64,000 nt of DNA. Origin: Oryzias latipes. Its lineage: Eukaryota > Chordata > Actinopteri > Beloniformes > Adrianichthyidae. Location: contig NC_019879.2 of NCBI RefSeq assembly GCF_002234675.1, forward strand, positions 22,005,855 through 22,069,854. The letters are read 5' to 3'. Positions 59,901 to 64,000 of this stretch are shown in pieces; the stretch's first letter is position 1; each line of letters opens with the position of its first letter. The notes below the pieces were generated by a model that saw only the letters and a list, made by a program, of their open reading frames with translations, was not told where the DNA came from and made no database searches. The position numbers and the translations under genes are program-made.

Positions 59901-62401
59901 ATCAAAAAGGATCTGAGGTTCCAAGAAACGAGAACCACACTCTAAAACTACTGTTGTAGTACTTGAATGTGTACACATTCAATTTTAAATTATCCAGTAA
60001 CTGACCAAATAAACAAATGTCTGTATGACTTTGGAAAGAAATAATGGTTTTGAAGTGGGTACGAAGTTTGATGCAGCTTTAGGTCGAGACTTATGGGGAC
60101 AGAGGCTGGACGGCATCATGTTTGAATGTGGTCAAATGGGGTTTATCACAGCCAGAATAACAATTAAATGTGTCTAAGGCTCCGATTGCAAAAAAACATC
60201 TGAGCACAAAGGCAAAACTGTAGGATGTAAACCAAGACACAAGTGTTACTATTTTATTAATAAAGAAATCCAAAAAAAGAATCATGTCACAGAGGATTAG
60301 TGACGATTAGTGATTTACAGAGAACAAAGATGAAACTAACATTACATCTTTAATCAATAAAAACAACGTAGAATGACTTTAAATCATGCTTAAAAAATTG
60401 CTTTTATAAATTCTTCCTTGAAAAATGACACATTTACATTAAATTATTTTCATGTTGTAATTGTAATTGTAAACTACGACGGAGTATTAGGGCCACCAAA
60501 AAAAAGAAAAAAGTAAAATTACGAGATTTTATCTCGTAAATTTACGAAAAGTCATACACAAGGAGAAAACACCGAAGTTGTCCGTTTATCGGAGCATCGC
60601 TTGAAGATGAAAGATGTGGAGCCTTTTGTGAAGCTTTATTTCCAGGTTTATTATCGGTTTAAAACAAAGAGATTCTGAACCTTTGGCGACTCAAAATCAG
60701 ATTATTGTCAGTGGAGCCGGTTTTCCGGGGTTCAGTGTCAATAAAGCGGAGTTTCAAATGTAAAATAAGGAGCTCAGAGACACGTTTGGGTGCAGAGGAT
60801 CGTTGCAGCTTTTATTCTCCTTTTCATTCACAAACCCTGAAGTTCATCTGTCACCTTACGTCATGAACCTGTCATCAGATCCGAACACCAATGCGGAAGT
60901 AAACGTCCCGTTATATCATCAAACAACAAAGATGAATGAAAACAGTCTATTATATTAGCATTAGAACGTTGAAAATGCCAAAAAAAGTGATCCTCCTCCT
61001 CAGACCGAAGCGTCACACAAACGTAGAGATCTTGTTTTGGGTGGAGGAAGAAAGGATTGAAGTGGAAAGCTGCAGGGACACCGATGGCTTCATCGGGCTG
61101 CAGGGATCCTGCAAACCAACCATCAATAAATAAAACTTTAATAAATTGTAAATCAAACAAATGAGCTTCCAGATATTTGGAACGTTCAAGCTCATTCAGC
61201 TCACCTGTTCAACAAAGTTTAGTCGGTCTGCTCTGTTGCTGCGCGGCATTCACCTGCTGCTCTGCATGCTCACTTCTATGCTCACTAATATCGTAAATTT
61301 ACGAGTTTTTTTCTCATAAATTTACGAGTTTTTATCTCCTAAATTTACGAGATAAAAACTCGTAATTTTACTTTTTTTTTTTTTTGGGTGGCTTTTTTTT
61401 TTTTTGATGGCCCTAATACTCCGTTGTAGTAAACTGTGACTGAAAGGCTTTTTTTTTGCCTCACTGTAGCTGTCTAATTGTCATAAATCTCAGATTTAAA
61501 CTTAAAAGTAGATAATATTGACACAACAATTTATACTTTTTTAATAAAAAGAGACCATTTAAAACTTGTCTACAATTTTTTAAAGTTTTATTCAGTTTAT
61601 TTACTTTGCCATTTCAAAATTCTGCACATTTTGAGCTACAATTACTCATGTATGTTTTTTTTTTTTTATTAAAATTTCCAGGACAAGTAACCAGAAAATT
61701 CCACCTTTGAAAGTCAAGAGCACCCTGGTTTTTGAATTGCCTCTGTCTGTCAGTGGGTGAGTATGTTGTTGCAGGTTTATTTCTGCAGAAGCAACCAAAA
61801 ATACCTGCAGGATAAAGATGCCTCCTTTTATCCTCAGTGAAGCCAGCCCCACCCAGGTCTCTTTTGGAGGTGTTGTGACAGGTGAAAGCGCAATGAAGAC
61901 TGAGGAAGATGTAGGAAGTCTCATTAACATCACTGTTAGGGTGAGTTTGATTCTGGAAAACCTTCCTAAGTCAAATACAGAACACCAGCCTGTACGTTTA
62001 AGTGAATTTCTCCTCAGATCCACTACCTGACAAACCTGCTGTGGAAGTCCTCTGTTCGGGCTGTTCTGCACATAAAGTGGCCGAAATTAAACAAGCAGGG
62101 GAAATATCTATTGTACCTGATGAACGTCTCCACTAAGGGACAGAATGAAGTCCGCTGCTCCCCAGAGACTGAGATCAACAGCCTCAAACTCACCCATGTG
62201 GTATTCTGGATCCTCAATTGATCACATTTGTTAGCGCTACTTTGCTCTTGACTTTCTGCTTTTCTTTGAGTGCTGGAATAATGTTCAGTAATATGTTTCC
62301 AGAAGTCCTCCGTGTCTGAACCAAATCAGAAAATCACAAAAGAAGAGAAAAAAACCAGTGGAAGAATATCGTCTTTCTTTGGAAGAAAAAACAATGTTTT
62401 G
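41767..62401 (+). CDS. itga6a: Integrin alpha-6a, partial at 3' end (21 exons in window)
   Basis: Alpha chain of laminin-binding integrins (alpha6-beta1, alpha6-beta4), a single-pass membrane receptor for basement membrane. Twenty-one exons join with consistent phases into 914 codons; human ITGA6 has about 1070, so the membrane-proximal region, transmembrane helix and cytoplasmic tail lie beyond the window. Residues 1-20 are a signal peptide (cleavage before FNLD, the usual integrin alpha N-terminus). FG-GAP beta-propeller repeats follow to about residue 455, with Ca-binding loops at D318-G323 (DLNNDG), D380-D388 and D440-D448; then thigh and calf domains. The [19 protein letters not shown] block and EINSLKL segment match alpha-6. 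Intron 1 is 9.9 kb. The gene name rests on similarity plus synteny with dlx1/2; an itga6-like paralogue is the alternative. Confidence 0.85.
42000..43984. other. itga6a intron 1, first part
   Basis: AT-rich intron DNA. 43250-43720 contains a GCTGTATCACACAGCC palindrome near 43267 and repeated TACGC-type motifs, suggesting an old DNA element without defined ends. No coding exon recognised. Confidence 0.35.
43985..44135. mobile_element. Degenerate SINE-like repeat
   Basis: The segment reads like a common fish repeat: an AGCAGATGCTTTGATCTAAA box, a TTTTGCTCAAAGA box, then GGGATTTGAGCCTCAACC and a GAGCTACTAATCTCC end. Strongly decayed. Confidence 0.45.
44792..44992. mobile_element. hAT-type MITE with perfect 8-bp target duplication
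   Basis: 201-bp element with ends CAGTGGCGGACT and AGTCCGCCCCTG (one mismatch). It is flanked on both sides by ACAGAAAT (44784-44791 and 44993-45000), a perfect 8-bp target duplication as expected for hAT insertion. Non-coding. Confidence 0.92.
45150..45840. mobile_element. Unclassified fish repeat, copy 1
   Basis: Contains the GAACCCTGAGGGACTCCACAC box near 45633 and a GTGTCATTTGCAAATC box near 45529, phrases recurrent in fish interspersed repeats (probably LINE 3' non-coding). A related, more decayed segment seems to lie at 59500-60260. Family unresolved. Confidence 0.35.
46856..47400. mobile_element. hAT-like element (left terminus)
   Basis: Begins CAGCGGTGGGCAAACTTTTT followed by CGCCACAAATGG, a typical hAT terminal sequence of fish. 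The right end was not delimited; the 103-codon frame inside is not transposase-like. Confidence 0.45.
47401..48550. other. itga6a intron 1, middle part
   Basis: No exon or clear repeat recognised. A G-rich patch lies at 47880-47920. Confidence 0.35.
48552..48695 (+). mobile_element. SINE fragment (tail module), copy 2
   Basis: GCCAGTGTTCGGCAGTGG, then CATCAGTGTGTGACTGTGTG, GTGACTGTAAAGCGCTTTGG and GGAAGCGCTATACAATAC match the tail of the SINE at 34665. Confidence 0.75.
48879..49660 (+). mobile_element. Non-autonomous hAT element, copy 3
   Basis: Starts CAGGGGTCTGCAACCTTTG then AAAGAGCCATTTGG and shares interior landmarks with copies at 12597 and 15725 (a TCCTCCTGCTGCATCAAATT segment, a CATGACATTGCGCCTTCA segment). 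The right end is near CTCAGGTTGCAG at 49648-49659. No matching 8-mer flanks were found. Confidence 0.62.
49830..50450 (+). mobile_element. LINE polymerase C-terminal fragment
   Basis: In + frames with frameshifts: [17 protein letters not shown] near 49960, then [19 protein letters not shown] and [15 protein letters not shown] at 50060-50230, then WNLQRKRK and a [19 protein letters not shown] tail at 50350-50410. This order is the C-terminal part of a non-LTR retrotransposon reverse transcriptase. Disrupted and inactive. Confidence 0.78.
50451..51521. other. itga6a intron 1, last part
   Basis: AT-rich intronic DNA, nothing recognised. Confidence 0.4.
51522..51540 (+). promoter_or_regulatory. 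CTCF-like site in itga6a intron 1
   Basis: ACCACTAGAGGGCACTG matches the CTCF core CCAC-Y-AG-R-GGGC with C at the invariant positions. It is in plus orientation, 260 bp before exon 2. Occupancy unknown. Confidence 0.45.
51799..51923 (+). CDS. itga6a: itga6a exon 2
   Basis: Residues about 56-97, containing [22 protein letters not shown] and VEFDNE. Acceptor TTCATCAG, donor G|GTGAGA, phase 1. Confidence 0.88.
52002..52081 (+). CDS. itga6a: itga6a exon 3
   Basis: Residues about 98-124, containing [20 protein letters not shown], which is nearly invariant in vertebrate alpha-6. The acceptor TATTAAAG has a weak polypyrimidine tract. Donor GTG|GTGAGT. Confidence 0.9.
52175..52430 (+). CDS. itga6a: itga6a exon 4
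   Basis: Residues about 125-209: [43 protein letters not shown] and [12 protein letters not shown] (FG-GAP motif). Acceptor TTTTAG, donor GTACAC. Confidence 0.93.
52529..52660 (+). CDS. itga6a: itga6a exon 5
   Basis: Residues about 210-253: [34 protein letters not shown]. Acceptor TTCCCAG, donor GTAAGT. Confidence 0.92.
52755..52850. mobile_element. LINE 3'-tail repeat, copy 3
   Basis: CCCATTTTCCAAACC, TCAGGGTCACGGGG and GGAGCCTATCCCAGCTGAAG form the reverse orientation of the tail seen at 33220 and 37765. Confidence 0.65.
53890..54601 (-). mobile_element. LINE reverse-transcriptase fragment, antisense in itga6a intron 5
   Basis: The minus-strand frame 54601-54260 (113 codons) carries [20 protein letters not shown] and the palm motif MMFADDTVI, the FADD form of the reverse-transcriptase catalytic YADD box. 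The region to about 53890 continues the element with breaks. Truncated at both ends, so inactive. Confidence 0.8.
54767..54974 (+). CDS. itga6a: itga6a exon 6
   Basis: Residues about 254-322: [41 protein letters not shown] (FG-GAP plus Ca-binding loop). The frame requires a weak GTTGGT donor; a better-looking GTAACT four bases further would shift the frame. Confidence 0.87.
55133..55326 (+). CDS. itga6a: itga6a exon 7
   Basis: Residues about 323-387: [46 protein letters not shown]. The Ca-loop INLDSYKD has Ser where Gly is usual. Acceptor CGGTAG, donor GTAAGT. Confidence 0.9.
55402..55496 (+). CDS. itga6a: itga6a exon 8
   Basis: Residues about 388-419: [20 protein letters not shown] and [12 protein letters not shown]. 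The donor is again GTTGGT (CAG|GTTGGT). Confidence 0.9.
55497..56500. other. itga6a intron 8, first part
   Basis: AT-rich intron DNA. The GGGAGTGGGAGGAAGCAAAC segment near 55749 with ATAAAATCCCACCCC after it resembles a common fish repeat but has no defined ends. Confidence 0.35.
56520..56760 (+). mobile_element. Degenerate SINE copy in itga6a intron 8
   Basis: Head with a B-box-like GGTTCGGTTCCTGC near 56548, body TTGCCCTTGAGCAAAACACT, tail ATGGGACTGTGATTGTAAAA and AAGGCACTATAGAAGTATAC. It matches the SINE at 34665 along its length, with more decay. Confidence 0.72.
56942..57069 (+). CDS. itga6a: itga6a exon 9
   Basis: Residues about 420-461: [20 protein letters not shown] and [13 protein letters not shown], the last propeller repeat with its Ca-binding loop (D440-D448). 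Acceptor TTATCAG, donor GTATTT. Confidence 0.9.
57177..57266 (+). CDS. itga6a: itga6a exon 10
   Basis: Residues about 462-491: [13 protein letters not shown] (conserved RPVI at the propeller/thigh border) and LKNKTCGNN. Donor GTAGGT; an alternative donor four bases on would break the frame. Confidence 0.85.
57376..57437 (+). CDS. itga6a: itga6a exon 11
   Basis: Residues about 492-512 of the thigh domain: [20 protein letters not shown]. Acceptor TTCACAG, donor GTAAGC. Confidence 0.82.
57533..57690 (+). CDS. itga6a: itga6a exon 12
   Basis: Residues about 513-565: [36 protein letters not shown]. It is about a dozen residues shorter at its end than the human segment containing the KVCMEE cysteine. 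Donor GTATCA. Confidence 0.82.
57802..57945 (+). CDS. itga6a: itga6a exon 13
   Basis: Residues about 566-613: [33 protein letters not shown]. The DNI-DK-RPI motif is conserved among laminin-binding alpha chains. Donor GTATAG. Confidence 0.86.
58017..58129 (+). CDS. itga6a: itga6a exon 14
   Basis: Residues about 614-650: [19 protein letters not shown], with the paired cysteines of the FLKEGCG-D-C-SNLK motif. Acceptor TGTTACAG, donor GTAAGG. Confidence 0.86.
58221..58383 (+). CDS. itga6a: itga6a exon 15
   Basis: Residues about 651-705: [35 protein letters not shown]. Acceptor TTTCTGCAG, donor GTGAGT. Confidence 0.87.
58500..58625. mobile_element. hAT-like MITE right end
   Basis: The stretch TTCAGTCCTTGAGGCCTGGA followed by GTCTGAGACCCCTG ending at 58625 is the characteristic right terminus of a fish hAT-type MITE. 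The left end is missing or decayed. Confidence 0.55.
59118..59204 (+). CDS. itga6a: itga6a exon 16
   Basis: Residues about 706-734: [20 protein letters not shown] and PLKRDS, the calf-1 cysteine motif. Acceptor CTTCTAG, donor GTGAGC. Confidence 0.88.
59299..59378 (+). CDS. itga6a: itga6a exon 17
   Basis: Residues about 735-760: [24 protein letters not shown]. Acceptor CATAAG, donor GTAAGT. Confidence 0.86.
59500..60260. mobile_element. Unclassified fish repeat, copy 2
   Basis: Contains GGTCCTAAAACGGATCCTTG then TGACTCCAAATG, in the same order as the box near 45633, and phrases such as GATCCTAAAATGAATAGAAA seen in fish LINE-derived non-coding repeats. Low certainty. Confidence 0.3.
60474..61429. 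mobile_element. 956-bp non-autonomous DNA transposon in itga6a intron 17
   Basis: Left end CTACGACGGAGTATTAGGG (60474) and right end CCCTAATACTCCGTTGTAG (to 61429) are inverted repeats with one mismatch; inversion continues through a TAAAATTACGAG / CTCGTAATTTTA block. Flanking TAAA at 60470-60473 and 61430-61433 is a candidate target duplication. Subterminal palindromes TCGTAAATTTACGA recur near both ends. The interior has only short frames (99 and 65 codons) unlike any transposase. Confidence 0.85.
61682..61756 (+). CDS. itga6a: itga6a exon 18
   Basis: Residues about 761-785: [26 protein letters not shown]. Follows a 2.3-kb intron holding a complete DNA transposon. Acceptor TTTCCAG, donor GTGAGT. 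Confidence 0.87.
61838..61940 (+). CDS. itga6a: itga6a exon 19
   Basis: Residues about 786-820: [20 protein letters not shown] and DVGSLI, the calf-2 FGG-V-GE-AMK-E block typical of alpha-6. Acceptor TCCTCAG, donor GTGAGT. Confidence 0.9.
62018..62200 (+). CDS. itga6a: itga6a exon 20
   Basis: Residues about 821-881: [35 protein letters not shown]. Acceptor TCCTCAG, donor GTATTC. Confidence 0.88.
62303..62401 (+). CDS. itga6a: itga6a exon 21 (last exon in window)
   Basis: Residues about 882-914, a basic, poorly conserved linker ending [10 protein letters not shown]. It lies where vertebrate alpha-6 carries the RKKR furin site separating heavy and light chains, but no R-X-K/R-R motif is present in this exon. 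Acceptor TTTCCAG, donor GTAAGC. The next exon was not found before the window end. Confidence 0.75.
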
Positions 62402-62444
62402 GTAAGCTGGGGTGTTAACATGCACAGTCTCATTTGTGAGCAGG

Positions 62445-62830
62445 GGGGTATTCCAGGAAGCATGTTTAAACTACCCTGACTTTAACCCTGAACTCTGGCT
62501 GAAATCTGTCTGAACTTGCTTACTCTGGGTATGTCGGTTCCAAAAAACCGGATATGAGTTAGTGTAATTACGCTCGACTTGGTAACCCTGAGTTAATGCG
62601 CGCGCACGGCAAGTACAAAAAGACATTCTCAATGGATCGCCGATTTCTGGAGTCACCATGGAAACGCGTGGAGAACAAAAGAGAGCGCTACACTTCAGTG
62701 AGACGGAGTCTGAGATTTTAATGACGGCGTATGAAGATTATACGCCCATCAACAAAGTAATACGGCTGCATCATCAGCAAAAGAAAGAGTTTCTGCTTGG
62801 AGCAAAATAACGGACAGAGTAAACGCATTA
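62445..62830 (+). mobile_element. Harbinger-like element remnant
   Basis: A GGGGGGTATTCCAGGAAG start resembles PIF/Harbinger-type termini of fish. At 62670-62810 a frame-broken segment reads RALHFSETESEILMTAYEDY, resembling the Myb/SANT-like companion protein of Harbinger elements. Right terminus not found. Confidence 0.45.
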
Positions 62831-63530
62831 TTCCAATTCAATTAAATGTTTTTCCATCTTAATTTATTATACTTCTTGAACTCTCGTATGTCTAAGTTTG
62901 AGGCCACAGATATTCTCATATTTATAACATTAAAATAAATGATTTAATGTGGATTTGCAACATGACAAATTTATTCAATTATTATGACTCTAACTTTAAC
63001 TTCACTATTTGTAGCATCAATCAGTACTAGTGGTGCTAAATAAACTCATCATCCTCTCACTCATTCTACAGAAAGAATTAAACATAACAGGACAAAATAA
63101 CCCAGCAAAACACAGTAAAACAGCTAAACATATTTGGTCAAAAACCCACACTTAAACCCCAATCTGTCCAGACTGGCAAAGGAAATGGTAGCCCACAATT
63201 CCGTGCTGTGCCGATGTAACAGCAGCACCAAAGTTATACCTACGTAATTGAATTAATTTGAATGAAAGTAAAATAACTGTTTGATATCTACGTGTTATTT
63301 TTAAGATGACTTAACTAAAACCAATTTTTTTATCTTAACTGAAGCAAATAATTAAGTTAGATCAATGTTAAAAAGCTTATCTTTCCAACATCCATACGTG
63401 CTCTTATCACCCTCTCATGGTGGAAAAAGTATTATCTGAGCTTCTTCATCCACTAAATCATCTTCAAATGGACACACCATGCTCCTTCACCTCTCTGAAA
63501 CCAACTGACCTTCAACTAAACCTGCTCCAG
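62831..63530. other. itga6a intron 21, nothing recognised
   Basis: AT-rich DNA; no light-chain, transmembrane or cytoplasmic itga6a exon was found, so those lie past the window. Confidence 0.45.
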
Positions 63531-64000
63531 ACCAGGGGCCTCATTTATAAACGTTGCGTACGCACAAAAGAAGGCGTACGCCACTCTCTACGCAATAGTT
63601 GAGATTTATAAAAAGCAAACTTGACGGGAAAATTTGCGGTTCTCCACGCAAGCTCTGACCCAGGCGTACGCACAAAAACGGGTGAAATGAGAAACGGCGA
63701 CGCCGTCGGCAGATGGAAGAAACACGTGAAAGTGAAAATGACAATCCTGCCTCTCAGAAATAACATGAAGACTTCACAAAGCAAGTCTTACAATTAACAG
63801 CCTACACAAACACCCGTTTGATCGTTCAGCAGTGAAACAAACAAAACAATCAAACGAAAATTACAACAGAAATTCAAATGAACACTTATTTGGAAAAAGA
63901 AAAGTGAAATATGTTCTGCAATATTGGCATGTTGTGCAATTCATCCTCATAAATAATATAGTTAACAGAACGAAATAATGTACAAAACTGATATTCTCGT
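63530..64000. mobile_element. Left end of a DNA element with GCGTACGC motifs
   Basis: Begins GGGGCCTCATTTATAAACG, followed by three copies of a GCGTACGC palindrome (63556-63680). This is a recurrent terminal pattern of fish DNA transposons. It continues to, or ends near, the window edge, so its size and class are unknown. Confidence 0.45.

Overview
The window looks like nuclear DNA of a ray-finned fish, most likely a spiny-rayed (acanthomorph) teleost. The reasons are short introns in developmental genes, teleost-type repeats (tRNA-derived SINEs, L2/RTE-type LINE remnants, Tc1/mariner, hAT, piggyBac-like and Harbinger-like DNA elements), and the vertebrate gene order dlx1 > < dlx2 followed by itga6 >. 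Because both dlx1 and dlx2 sit beside itga6, this is most likely the teleost 'a' copy of the DLX1-DLX2-ITGA6 neighbourhood. Species cannot be fixed from sequence alone.

Layout. 1-22 kb: no protein gene found; old transposon pieces (LINE at 2.4 kb, L2 at 10.4-11.9 kb, hAT elements at 12.6 and 15.7 kb) alternate with repeat-poor stretches rich in homeodomain-type motifs, which I read as candidate long-range dlx regulatory DNA. 22.1-23.3 kb: dlx1a, three exons, + strand, 253 aa, with a GC-AG second intron. 23.3-28.3 kb: the convergent intergenic region, holding two homeodomain-site-rich blocks that are good candidates for the known Dlx1/2 intergenic forebrain enhancers and that share a 19-base motif. 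28.3-29.7 kb: dlx2a, three exons, - strand, 277 aa, with a ~109-bp TA repeat just inside intron 1. 30.3-30.6 kb: two CTCF-like sites in divergent orientation upstream of dlx2a. 31-41.5 kb: intergenic DNA with several well-delimited DNA transposons and a Tc1/mariner remnant. 41.77 kb to the right edge: itga6a, + strand, 21 exons reconstructed with consistent reading phase (914 codons); the C-terminal exons lie beyond the window.

How it fits together. Dlx1 and Dlx2 are paralogous homeodomain transcription factors, co-expressed in ventral forebrain GABAergic progenitors and pharyngeal arches and controlled by shared intergenic enhancers. itga6 is a syntenic neighbour encoding the laminin-receptor alpha-6 integrin chain and need not share that regulation. 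I found no undescribed biological system. The most interesting signals are regulatory (shared enhancer motif, divergent CTCF-like pair, non-canonical splice sites, repeat beside a splice donor) and transposon structures with clean termini and target duplications.
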